Part shown: positions 42,717-63,120 of the stretch, in pieces
How the letters are laid out: every line of letters begins with the position of its first letter
How positions within the stretch are numbered: the stretch's first letter is position 1
Assembly: GCF_000699445.3 (NCBI RefSeq)
Contig: NC_067198.1
Coordinates: 19,920,536 to 19,984,535, forward strand
Reading direction: 5' to 3'
DNA: 64,000 nt
Source: Schistosoma haematobium
Lineage: Eukaryota > Platyhelminthes > Trematoda > Strigeidida > Schistosomatidae
Notes under the pieces: generated by a model
The model's input: only the letters and a program-made list of their open reading frames with translations
What the model was told of the DNA's origin: nothing
The model's database searches: none
Made by a program: the position numbers and the translations under genes

Positions 42717-45700
42717 GTATGTACATTTATCTTGTTTGGTCTTGCCTTAAAACCAGTGCCCATTATGATAACTGTAAATTGTTTTTTTGTGTTGCAACAG
42801 AATGTTCACTTTAGCTGACAAATAATTACATAAACCGAAGCTTTAAGAAAAATATATTGCGTTTTATTTGACCAGCCAGATTGTACCACTGACTTTCACC
42901 GTGTGGTTCGAATCATATTACTTAGATTCTGGTTCGAACTACTGTATTTTAAATTACAGCTTACCGACATAATAATGTTACGTTAGCAAAAATGCTAGAA
43001 TTTCTTGAATTATATCCACTTATCGACAAAATTGTTTGTTCAGTGAGTAATCATATATACTGACATTTTATACACAAAACCCACTAAAAACTAACTGATC
43101 AACGAAACCTCAAGTTCTTATCATTCCTTGTTTTTGAATCATGTCATGTTGTTGATTTGTGTATACTCACTTGGTCTGGTGGTCAGGTTTAATCATCATA
43201 CTAAACAAAAATCTCACTTTTGTGGCCCTTTTGTATTACAAAAATAGAAGCGTCACAACCTAAAGCAGAGCGTAGGTTAATTTACTGACTCTTCATCCCA
43301 GGTACCCAAAATCACCAGCAGTACTGTCTTGGGATATTTTGAAAGATCCCTAAATAAGTTCACCCTATCTTACTGTCCATGCCTTTTAAGACGGTGAAAA
43401 ATGTTTTTAAAAAACTATCAAAAACAACAAAATCAAGTATTTGAAAAATGCGACTCCAAGCAAATGCTTGCGAGAATGTGATGACACGATCTGAGAAACC
43501 CAAAAAGCAAACATGCGTATATAGTATTCAGACCGACTAGAACTAAAACAAGAAGAGGAATGTCGTTAAAAAGTAGACATCAACAGTCGTGGAAAACCAC
43601 AACTTCTGAGAGAAAAGACTCACGACAATGACTAAATATATTCTTGTTATTGACAAGAGTTACCGGAAGCGAGTTTGACGGATTGGTCTTTCACTACTAC
43701 CGAGAATTATTATCAGATTGTAATAGTTTTGTAATATTTTACTCAAAACCAAGCTTAAATACTAAGCAGTTTTTGTCGTTGATCATTTTCTTATATCGGA
43801 CAATATGAAGTTCCTCGTGCATTGTACCATCAATCTTACGCACTTCCGTGGTGGTGTTTCAACTTCATTTATTGACAGAAGCAAACATCTGGCTTTTTTC
43901 GCTTATCTACTGCATATAATGATGTTAAATTGTGGTTTAGTGATTTCTGAGAGTTCTCCTTCCTGATAAACGTGTATGTAATGCTTAAAAATAGAAATAT
44001 GCTTGCACTGTGAGCAAAGTTTTTAGCACTTGTAATTTGTTTTTCTGTTGGTTATAATAAGTTTTGTAATTTACATATTAACTTGTGAACTACATTTCAT
44101 TTTAAGTACAAGTTATGATCAGTATTTATGTCATTGTATAAAGTAGATTGTTGCAGAACTCTATTGTTTATTGCTTTCATCAAAACATCACTCAATATTT
44201 TCACAGCATTTTTTTGTGTAAAATACACTAAGTGAGGTAGGATGGGATTATAATCACCTTCATTTTGATCTCAAAATATATGCAAGCTATCCAATCAATG
44301 ACAGCTTCTAAACTCTAACTTTACTAATCATTCTCAAACTGCTTAGGTATATCTTATTTTTGAGGCTAAGATGTATCCAGTTGACTAATTTGGGTGACAG
44401 GAGGTTAAGGAGATCGAAGAAAAGAGAACGAGAACGAAGAATGATTGGTGAGGAAACGAAGGAACAATTAAGTCTGAGACAATTGATTGACATTTCGCAA
44501 ATGAATTATTTACTTTATGGTTCTCAGATTTTACTAAGAGATTCTGTAACTTAGTGTTCAAAGAAATCAGTTGTCCCCACTAGTGTTCTTGTTCACTACA
44601 GTACCAATAAAGTTTTGGCTTGTTTACAATTTATGTAGTGAAATAATTGTATGGTTTTAGGAAATATATATGTTTATTGGTAGTTGACAAACGAATATGC
44701 AGGCAAATAGTCTTTTTTGATATAGATTGGCCAAATTAGATGTAAATCATCCACTTCATTAATTAAATGCTCATTTTATAGATATTTTTTTCTTTGAACA
44801 GATCTGCTGGTGTTTACACTGGTAAGGAAGTTATTGACCTGGCTATCGATCGTTGGGAGTCGTATAAGAACCTATGTCATCAAGCTCTATACGTTTTAAG
44901 GCAACAACTTGTTGATGCTTATATTCCTTATGCCATAGAGGAGAGTAAAGCTAGTCCAACCAAACCAGTATTAAATAAAGCAAGTACGTTGATGTTTAAC
45001 TTCATTTGCTTTCTGTTTAGAATCAAAGTAATCAGCTAAAAATTAAAAACACTGTCCGTTACTTCTTACAGCCATAAAAAATTATATTTAAAGTACTCAG
45101 TACGGATGCCTTTGATCAATATTGTCCTCGGCGAGTTGATAGTTTGTAATGAAAAAATCGAGCGAGGAATTCAATGCAACTAGATTGATAGGTCTGGGAA
45201 ACTAACTTAACTTTGATTCGAAGAATAAGTGTTTCATTTACTACAAGGCTCCTACATCAATGTTAAATGAAAGAGTGTAGTATTTTAGAATGTTTATTGA
45301 TGGATCAGATGCCGAAGTATAAAATCAACTGTTGTTAACCAAAGTTTTGCATGAATATCCAACTTTCATGTATTTATTATTATGAGATTGTCGAATCCCA
45401 TACTGAAACTAAACGACCTTTCAGTGCTTCTAGGTTTTTAATGGTTGTCTCACTTGGATTTATTCGTGATCTCAATGGAATTTTCTGTACTTGGTCTGTA
45501 AGATAACGGTTATTTGTATCTTAGGCTTTTTTCGAGTATTTTGGCGGCTCTGTTGTACTTTACATATCAGACAACTTTTGTTTCAACGTTCACATATTGT
45601 TTTTATTATGGCGTCATTTTCATTCCTTTTCATTGTCAATTCTTAGTGTTTTCTTATCAAAGTAATGTAACTTCATGTACCGAAAGAAAGCTAATCTATC

Positions 45701-48700
45701 CCAATCACTCATATTATATTTAAAATAGACCATATGACTTTACCGAACAATTTTCTCGCCTCTCACTACTTCGTTATTATCTATAAATCTCGTCGTTTCT
45801 TTATAGTTGAAGGTAGAGTGAAAGCATTTATTAACTGCGAACTATGAACTTCCTGAGTAGCTCTGGGAATAGCATTTATGCAAACTATAAACAACCTGTT
45901 ACCAGACTGGAATAGTCATAACCAGATCTAAGATATATTATCATATACATGCAAGTGGGTTTCAGTATGACAAATAGGTGTTTATGAAATACAGAATTAT
46001 CTATATTCTATGTACCAATTCTCATAACTAGTGAATTACTGCAATTATGTGTTGAGTTATTGGTGGTTTTTGATGTTTTCTACGTGTTCTCGTCTATCTA
46101 AATGCACAGAAACTTTGTAACCAAGGCAATACTGAAAGGTAAATAAATGATAGTGTCTGAGTTTAAATGACTAAAATGTTATTTACAAAACTTTGGTCAA
46201 TATTAGAACTTCCTTGTAGAGACTGGTTACATAATATTTAATTACTAGTTGAGAAAAGTATTAAAGCTGATGAACCAGGGTGCAAGTAACTCTAGGTAGA
46301 GTCTGCAAGTGAAGACATCATATGTTGGGGTTCCTGAATGTGTTTCTGGTATAATCTTCACTGAAGACGAATAAGGTTTGTGGTAGCGTGTGTGTAGAGG
46401 TTTGACAAACTAGATGCTCTGAGTATCGCCTTTCTTGTCTATTTTGGTATGAATTTCGCGAATAGCTTTCTGCATATACACCGTATCATACCACACATTC
46501 CGTTTATCAAATTTTCTTAAACTAGAAATTAGAGGCATCCTATCTTTCACATGAACCTTTGTCATCTGAAACGTCTTAAAGGTCATTGATATAGGGGTGT
46601 CTCGCTTATTGAGTACTTTTCTAATCTCAGCTGACGTATTCTTGAGCAAGCTGTTTACTATATTGACTCATTAATTTAGATAACATTTATTGTCTCATTA
46701 GATTCTTATGGATTCTACGAAAGAATTTCCTTTAGTAGTTATTCACCTTTCGAATTCTATTCATATATTTTCATTTCATTTCCTCAACACATTATCGGTT
46801 CATTTTGCCCACTTTTAAAGTGTGAAGATAATAGACACTCTCGTATTAACTTCGTGTAAGGACATAATTTAAAGGTATTTGTTTGAACAAATAGTTTTTT
46901 AGAAAAAGAGAATTTAGCGAAGAAAATTTTCTTTTCGACGAAATCATTTACCTAAGCTGTAGATACTAATACAAAAATGTTCATGTACTCATTCTCTTAC
47001 CAAACAGTCGAAGAAAAGTAATTTTGCTTTAGCTAACTTTATCTTATAGTTAAACTTCACCATTCGGAATACTGGGTTCTGATTTACTGTGTAGTTGGTG
47101 TACATTTTGCCTCAAGACTTACTAAATATGTGTTGAGTCATGGGTGACAGTCGATGGAAAGCTTCAAATTATACCAAAAACAATTTGCCCAGTGCTCTCT
47201 GGCTTTTAGTTGTTTGTCTGTCAGTTCTAGTCCATGTTGATGATATTTGCTTGTCAACAAGAAAAAGAACACTAGAATCATTTAATAATGAACTAAACCT
47301 GTGAGTCAGCTTCTGTCTGTGCTATAGGCTACTTAAAAAGTCTTCATCAAAATAAAATACGATCCAAGAGTTTATATTAGTTTTCAGTAGTATCAGCACT
47401 TGTTACATCCGAATGAAAAATAAGTGAATATTAACTGTTTGGTATTATTTATGGACTATTATTACATGTATTCTTATTAGATAATTATTAAGTAACTAGA
47501 TTATATGTGTATTCATAAACTTTCATTTAATCTACTGGATACTGTTATACGATTTACCATCTTTAACTTATGCCCAACTTATTAGTTACATTATCTAATA
47601 CTCAGAACCACTTTTGGCTTGATCTTGTACACTTTTCATTTTGTAATGTGATGCGGTTTGATCTGCATGTATATAGACCACGTATGTCTGAAATATACGA
47701 TTCACACAGTGGAGGCTAGTACTGTGTCCTCAACCGGCTGTGTTAGGCGAGAAGTTGCTATACGGAAAACCAATAAGGACTCAGTGTTAACTCAAGACTG
47801 CTCGTGATGGCTAACACACCATTAGTTTAGCACGGGGAAAAGGTCATATAAGTCGGCATTTTGATTGGAGACTTTGTTACGTGGTAATTGACAGGGCCAT
47901 AAGTCATAACAGTGTTATTAATAAATATTTGATTTATTTTCAGTTCAATAAACAGAAAAAGACATGTAGTCGATTTGTTCCGAATACACAGTTGAATTGA
48001 GCTATTCTATGAAATGACCCTGTTTCTTTTCCCTTCCTAATTACTTTGTCAATAGTTCTATCTTGTTATATAGTTGTTTATCGTCAGTAAATAGAAAACG
48101 CCTCATTTCTAAATTTGAATGAGTATATCTTTCGTAATTTTACATAAATAGAGTTCATGATAATTTTTAACTTAAATTTGTCTGATGTATTTTTTGTGCA
48201 TTAAGTAGATATCATCTAACTCCATAATTTATCAGTAATAATGATAATAATAATTTGTTCTCATTTAGATACAATATCTACTTTACCAGGTCGTAGTCAA
48301 CTTAGACAACGTGCTGCTCAGAAAATGTTGCGTCACTCTGTTAAGGTAGTTTTCAATTTGTTCCTATTTTCAATGAATGCATACTGAAATATACACTAAA
48401 TCATAGAAATCACAGATTTTTCAATATATTCACTGATATAAGATATAGTTATGGTAGGAACTTCTACTGTTAGTAGCATTCCCTTAGTTTAATTCGTTTA
48501 CAATTGGTTGTTTCAATCTTATCGATGTTTAGGATCAAAATTGATTAATTTCCTTTAGCTAACGTGCGTCCTGGGCGAATTGTCTCGATATTACAATTAG
48601 GTCACAAGCATTTTAAGCATAGATAAACTGTGGCTAACAGTGCAAACCAGAACATGCGTTTCGTTCTATTTAATGATACACGTCAGCTGGGTGTACCAGC

Positions 48701-51238
48701 ATTTCAGGGTTGATTTTAACTTCGGGACACTTCGGCACAAGCCAATAGCTATTTAAACTCAGGAGCCAATCGGACAACGCGTTGGCGTTTAAAGCGAAAG
48801 ATTTTAAGTTGGGATCCTAGAGTGAACATCAACTGTGGAATACAGGTACATTCAGCTGATGAGCCTTAAGTGGGACGGATCGCGCATCGTGGATTCTACT
48901 GCTAGCCACCTCTTATTTCTCCATAATAGTCTTAATTTGGAATTTTCCTGTTACTGTTGAAACTAATTACAATTTGTTTTTCAATTGGAACTCGATAAGA
49001 AATTATTTGAGATAATTGTGATAATCACTTTTATCACCTCGTTCATATTAGAATAATTCGAAATCACCTATGAAATAGACGGGCTCGTTTGTTGTTATCC
49101 CAGTCTATATTCCTACCTTACATCAATGATAGGTGTCTCGTTTTTTGAATATCTTTCTATAGGTTAAAAATTCATCAATTAGATTTTGATGGCCCTGTAT
49201 CTGACTCTGGTTAGATCGTATGCTGATTATCATCGAAATATACATCCCGGCTGATCTCATATATAGTCATCGACTTAGCTCGTGCTAGGGTATAAGGGGA
49301 TTAAATAAGTCAAATACGAGAATGAATTTCGAATACTTATGTTTCACACAATCGTCGATCTGGACAGACAAGCAGAGAAATGAAGCGAAGAGGGGAGAGT
49401 GAAACCAAACGAAACGAATCAGAGAGGGCATGTGACCCAACTCGATTTGATCAAACGTGACTCAATACTTATAATCAAATTAAAATAAGTTACAGACACA
49501 TGATGAGTAGGGTAAGTATTTGACACATACGATCATATAAAAAGCAGTTAGGGTTAATAAGCAGCGGACAAGTGACAGGGTAGAAAGAAGGCTTGAGAAG
49601 CATGAATAGATTGTTCTGTACAAAGGCTAGAATAACTTATGCGAACTTGAAATAGTACCAGACACTACAAGCTGTTGTCAGAAATACCAACTGACACGTA
49701 TCAATATTTTTGGAGTGTCATGTGCTCAATAGATTTGGTGATATAATATTTAAAGCACTTCTTATTCGATATTTGTTGATAAATACTAACGATATTAGAG
49801 ATGGAGATTTCTATTTAATAGCTTCCAACTATTTCCACTTTATATGGTAAGTAGTTTACAGATGAATTCAAATAAAGTAGAGATATATAGTGGCTAACAG
49901 TAGAATCCAGAATGCACATTTCGACCTGTTTGAGACTCAGCTCGATGTACCTGCGTACCAAAGTTGACGTCCACTCCGAGACTGGAACTCAGTACCGTTC
50001 GCTTCGAATACCATCGCGTTTTTCACTTAGCTATTACCTTGTGCTATGGGGTGAATTTTAATTTATTTATATTGGTTGTTTGTATCTTCCCGTTGTTGCT
50101 TAGGTCTGCAATTAATCAGTCTCTTGTGATTCAGTGACAACAACGAGGCAATCCACACAGGTTGTACATATGCCAAAAGAGACTGATCAATTACAGTCCT
50201 AAACAACAATGGGAAGATTTGAACAACCAATGTATATGAATTAGGATCTAAATAAACGATATAAATTTTAGGTATTGTAATCGACTAGCTACAGATAAAA
50301 TTGAGTAAAACATTAATTAACAGTTAATATTACTATAAATGACAAAAAGTTTTAATAGTTATTTTTTGAACATACATAGACTGTGTAGAATTTTAAACGA
50401 TAATATATTAGCATTTAATATCATCCAATCAAAGACTGGATGCATTCCATACTTCGGTAAACAAATACATAAATCTATTTAGTCTATGTTGTGGCGTTAT
50501 AAAAGTAATGAAATGTTTAATATATCACGAATTTTGTCTAATCAGCGCATTGTTTTTACATTCTTTTCATTTCTTTTGTAGACTGCGAATCAGAGACATT
50601 TAGCCTGTGTATCTAAATTTGCTATAGTTAGTAATCGTATAGCAAAATGGTGTAGGCCACCTAATGCAAGTCAGCAATGTCGTTTTCGTGATCCTACAAC
50701 AACAACTTGGGAAAAACGGTGTACAAATGCATGTGTCCCTTTATTACCTGTATGCTCTCATCATTTAGTGCAAATGAGACCTGCACCAGACTACGATCAA
50801 AATTCATCAAATGAACAAAAACTATCAATTGATGAGTCGAATTCAAATGGCTACGGCGAACATGTTAATGTTAAATCTGAAAATCCAATCATCGAATGTC
50901 ATGTAAATAGTGATAATACTACAATTGATGTCGAATCATCAAATATTTCACCTAATACAACCATTTCAAATAATCATATTTGTAATCCTTCATTATACGG
51001 TGAATTTTCCACACCAAATTTTAATAAATCAATGAAATTTGATGATCATATCACTAAATCCCAATCTCCACGTTTAAATCGTAGTAGCAAAGGACATTCT
51101 GATCAGCCCTGTGTAAGTAATCCTATTTCTCCAACTTTGCAAATTCCACCACAAGTAAGTGACAGTGTTTGTCTTTTTATGGATATTTTACCTGGAACTT
51201 CGTTGAAATTTAAATACATAGTTTCACCTAGCTTTTAA
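42359..51238 (+). CDS. KANSL2: KANSL2-like (NSL histone acetyltransferase complex subunit), four exons, 5' incomplete
   Basis: KANSL2 is a scaffold subunit of the nuclear NSL complex, which acetylates histone H4 through KAT8/MOF. Exons are 42359-42716, 44802-44983, 48269-48345 and 50582-51238 (or to a GTAAGT donor at 51155). Junction phases match (2, 1, 0) and keep one frame open. The second junction yields LKSAGVYTGKEVIDLAI, like the LKxAGVYTxEEV block of KANSL2, preceded by an acidic Ser/Asp region (LDAWSSDGGSISSSSSCPSD). The last exon has a Cys/His cluster CRFRD...CTNACVPLLPVCSHH typical of the C3Hc3H potential DNA-binding domain. The N-terminal zinc finger exons are missing upstream. INO80D shares this zinc finger and is the main alternative; the AGVYT block favours KANSL2. 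Confidence 0.68.
42723..44790. other. KANSL2-like intron
   Basis: No exon, RNA gene or repeat family recognised. A basic frame at 44360-44554 (RRLRRSKKRERERRM) lies just upstream of the next exon but is not joined by a usable splice junction that I can see. Confidence 0.4.
44802..44983 (+). CDS. KANSL2-like exon: AGVYT block and helix
   Basis: Acceptor TCTTTGAACAG (ending at 44801) and donor GTACGT (from 44984). It encodes SAGVYTGKEVIDLAIDRWES, followed by an amphipathic helix rich in Leu/Gln, the most family-specific part of the gene. Confidence 0.72.
45385..45455 (+). repeat. Decayed hammerhead-SINE fragment
   Basis: It matches the 3' part of the SINE at 63052-63115: AATCCCATACTGAAACTAAACGACC followed by TTTCAGTGCTTCTAGG and ATGGTTGTCTCA. 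The ribozyme core is destroyed. Confidence 0.6.
45460..47470. other. KANSL2-like intron, unassigned
   Basis: No recognised feature. The antisense frame at 46649-46410 (79 aa, Lys-rich) has no identifiable relative and no good splice context. Confidence 0.35.
47480..47911 (+). repeat. LTR-like repeat family L2, copy C
   Basis: About 432 bases matching 24068-24493, ending GGCCATAAGTCATAACA. It shares TACGATTTAC, TATGTCTGAAAT and AACCAATAAGGACTC-like blocks. Terminal bases are mutated and no target duplication is visible. Confidence 0.62.
48269..48345 (+). CDS. KANSL2-like exon: short basic segment
   Basis: A 77-base exon between acceptor TCATTTAG (ending at 48268) and donor GTAGTT (from 48346). 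It encodes TLPGRSQLRQRAAQKMLRHS and closes the frame in phase 0, matching the next exon. Confidence 0.65.
48625..48711 (-). repeat. SM-alpha-like SINE 3' fragment with decayed hammerhead (antisense)
   Basis: The reverse complement reads GGTACACCCAGCTGACG..., then GAACGAAACGC, a TTCTGG segment and CACTGTTAGCCAC, matching the hammerhead part of SM-alpha elements. GAAA is kept, but the CUGANGA box and stem II are damaged. Confidence 0.65.
48712..48925 (+). repeat. SM-alpha-like SINE with decayed hammerhead
   Basis: tRNA-like head (GCCAATAGCTATTTAAACTCAGG, GGGATCCTAGAGTG), then GTGAACATCAACTGTGGAAT and the hammerhead portion ATTCAGCTGATGAGCC...GCGCATCGTGG at 48846-48898. CTGATGA is intact, but GAAA reads GGAT and the GUC site reads AUC, so it should not cleave. 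It lies back to back with 48625-48711. Confidence 0.7.
49300..49670 (+). repeat. Interspersed repeat family R3, copy 2
   Basis: Matches 24860-25215 in order and orientation, including CAAATACGAG, ATGATGAGTAGGGTAAG, TATAAAAAGCAGTTAGGG and GCTAGAATAACTTATG. Confidence 0.65.
49885..50030 (-). repeat. SM-alpha-like SINE with decayed hammerhead (antisense)
   Basis: The reverse complement shows the head GAAGCGAACGGTACTGAG, then GTACATCGAGCTGAGTC, GGTCGAAATGTGC, TTCTGGATTC and GTTAGCCAC. CUGANGA has lost three bases while GAAA is intact. Confidence 0.68.
50068..50236. repeat. Long inverted repeat (about 62-base arms) in KANSL2-like intron
   Basis: The arm at 50068-50129 (TTGGTTGTTTGTATCTTCCC to ATCAGTCTCTT) is complementary to 50174-50236 with roughly one mismatch in seven, around a loop of about 45 bases. 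One arm recurs next to another SM-alpha-like copy at 53739-53830. Confidence 0.8.
50582..51238 (+). CDS. KANSL2-like exon: Cys/His zinc-binding region and Ser/Asn-rich tail
   Basis: Acceptor TTCTTTTGTAG (ending at 50581). Residues CVSKF, KWCRPP, QQCRF, KRCTNAC and VCSHH supply the zinc ligands. The rest is a low-complexity Asn/Ser-rich tail. The frame either stops with TAA at 51236-51238 or splices out at a perfect CAA/GTAAGT donor after 51154; both remain possible. Confidence 0.68.
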   Translation, partial: TANQRHLACVSKFAIVSNRIAKWCRPPNASQQCRFRDPTTTTWEKRCTNACVPLLPVCSHHLVQMRPAPDYDQNSSNEQKLSIDESNSNGYGEHVNVKSENPIIECHVNSDNTTIDVESSNISPNTTISNNHICNPSLYGEFSTPNFNKSMKFDDHITKSQSPRLNRSSKGHSDQPCVSNPISPTLQIPPQVSDSVCLFMDILPGTSLKFKYIVSPSF

Positions 51239-51271
51239 TAATCTGTCTTACCTAATAGCACCGGCCAAATG

Positions 51272-51396
<125 letters not shown>

Positions 51397-51885
51397 TATT
51401 TATTAATATATCTTGTTTTACTTTTCTTATCCGCCTGTGTTTTCTTGTATATTTAGTATTTATTTCGTCGTTGTGGTGGTGGGTCATCTCAGAATTGTTC
51501 AGAACCGGTCATTGCATGGAATCCTTTCATTCGTTGTATGTACCACTCTACCATTACATCAGTTTGTACCAGTACAACTTCTCTTACGGATGTAAAAGCT
51601 ACCTCAAAAGATGTATCATCATAAGGATATTGGATTATCAGCATAATGGATGTTTGTTTTTTCGAACTAATAATCATAACTTTTTTGCTTGTAAATACGA
51701 TATCTTTGTTCATCATTCCTTTGTTATCAAATGTTTCATTTATACGTTATAATATACAAATATATTCCATCTATCTCTGTTTTTGTATTCTAATATTTAT
51801 GTCTATATCACAAAGTTTTACTGTCTTTAACAGTCAAAATTAAATCCTATACTTATTCAATGTGTGCATATGTATATTATTTTAG

Positions 51886-62019
<10,134 letters not shown>

Positions 62020-62118
62020 CAATAACAACAACTTTGAACTATCTTTCTTGTGATTCCAGTTTTTGTTATATGAATTAATGTTCATGCCTTATTTTAGGGG
62101 TTGCTTACTCATCTCATG

Positions 62119-62146
62119 AATAAAAACAACAACACAGTTCAATAAA
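62119..62146 (+). terminator. Tandem AATAAA polyadenylation signals after ACAT2
   Basis: AATAAA at 62119-62124 and 62141-62146, about 100-125 bases after the stop codon. Confidence 0.7.
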
Positions 62147-62149
62147 AAT

Positions 62150-62925
62150 CGTGTAGAAAGCAAGTGCCATTCCTTTTTCTTCTTTCTCCACTGGAATATT
62201 TTGTTGTTGATTTTAAAAGTAAAAAACAAAAGAATGAAAAAATCTATTCATTTATAACTTTTATATGTAATTGTATTTGATAAAAATACAAACAAAAATA
62301 TCATAATAAAACTAGATTAGATCATATGATTGTTCTTCCTATTGTTTCATTTTCAATTTTATACACTTTTGATATTTGTTTTGATTGAAGAATGAAGGTT
62401 TATGATGTTGTTAGCGTTTTTTTAATTAACAACTTTTAACTCTCGAACTTTAAAAACTTTTCTACTCGAAATACAGCTGTGGGTTACATGCACTTGTTAG
62501 TTGCGTGCGTTCACTCTCTCCCCCTTCAGTTGAGTTATTTTCCTTTTAAATTATAATCAGTTAGTTAGTTTCGGTCAAATATGAATTAACCAAAGTAGCA
62601 ACAACTCACTAACATGACTAAGTGAATCGCGAAAATAATGTAGTGGAGATGTAATCTAGAAACAATAAACATTAAAAACAATTAAAATGACTATCCCATT
62701 ATATAATAGAATTCAACATTCATGGGAAAATGAAAAATGAATGCACCTGTGTCATTGCAAACACTTCTGAACCGTCTTACCCAACACCTACGACAACTGA
62801 CCGCTGTTAACATACATACACCAATCATCCAGTCTGAATTCACTTACTTGATTCAAATCAATAGTCAATGATTTCAAGGACTAAAGTTACGTTTCGATTT
62901 GGCCACCCCTAGTTATCTCCCAACC
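62150..62925. other. ACAT2 downstream flank, unassigned
   Basis: AT-rich, no open frame of note and no repeat recognised. Confidence 0.4.
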
Positions 62926-62929
62926 AACA

Positions 62930-63120
62930 TCTACAGACAGTATTGATGGTCATCGTATGCGGTGGTTGGGGATATGTAATATATGTCTCGCGCGCGAGAC
63001 TGATATCCTGGGTTCGAGACTCGCGGGGGGCGGGATAGTGGATGTGCACTGCTGAGGAGTCCTATACTAGGACGAAACGGCCGTCCAGTGCTTCCAGGCT
63101 TTCCATGGTGGTCTAGCTTC
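62930..63120 (+). repeat. tRNA-derived SINE carrying a hammerhead ribozyme
   Basis: The tRNA-like head has an A-box-like GTGGTTGGGGATATG, a perfect 16-base palindrome GTCTCGCGCGCGAGAC (62985-63000) in anticodon-arm position, and a B-box GGGTTCGAGAC (63010-63020). The hammerhead follows at 63046-63091, then CTTCCAGG and CCATGGTGGTCTAGC. A decayed relative is at 45385-45455. Confidence 0.78.
63046..63091 (+). ncRNA. Hammerhead ribozyme (type I, minimal stem III), apparently intact core
   Basis: Stem I is GCACTG (63046-63051) with CAGTGC (63086-63091), six pairs. The core is CTGAGGA (63052-63058), fitting CUGANGA. Stem II GTCCTA-TAC-TAGGAC (63059-63073) has six pairs. GAAA is 63074-63077. Stem III is three pairs with a two-base loop (A77-T84, C78-G83, G79-C82). 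The cleavage triplet GTC is 63083-63085, so cleavage would fall after 63085. All invariant core positions are present. The short stem III is as in SM-alpha hammerheads. Confidence 0.82.

Noticed and set aside
44360..44554. Arg/Lys/Glu-rich coding exon
   Set aside because: The RSKKRERERR-type run comes from purine-rich sequence; there is no acceptor/donor pair that keeps the KANSL2-like frame.
46410..46649. Antisense Lys-rich ORF of 79 aa
   Set aside because: Lies in an intron, no recognised family, no splice context; chance open frame is the simplest reading.
48846..48898. Active hammerhead ribozyme
   Set aside because: CTGATGA is intact, but GAAA reads GGAT and the cleavage triplet is AUC instead of GUC, so cleavage is not expected.
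50582..51238. INO80D instead of KANSL2
   Set aside because: Both carry the C3Hc3H zinc-binding region, but the AGVYTxKEV block in the preceding exon is characteristic of KANSL2; kept only as an alternative.
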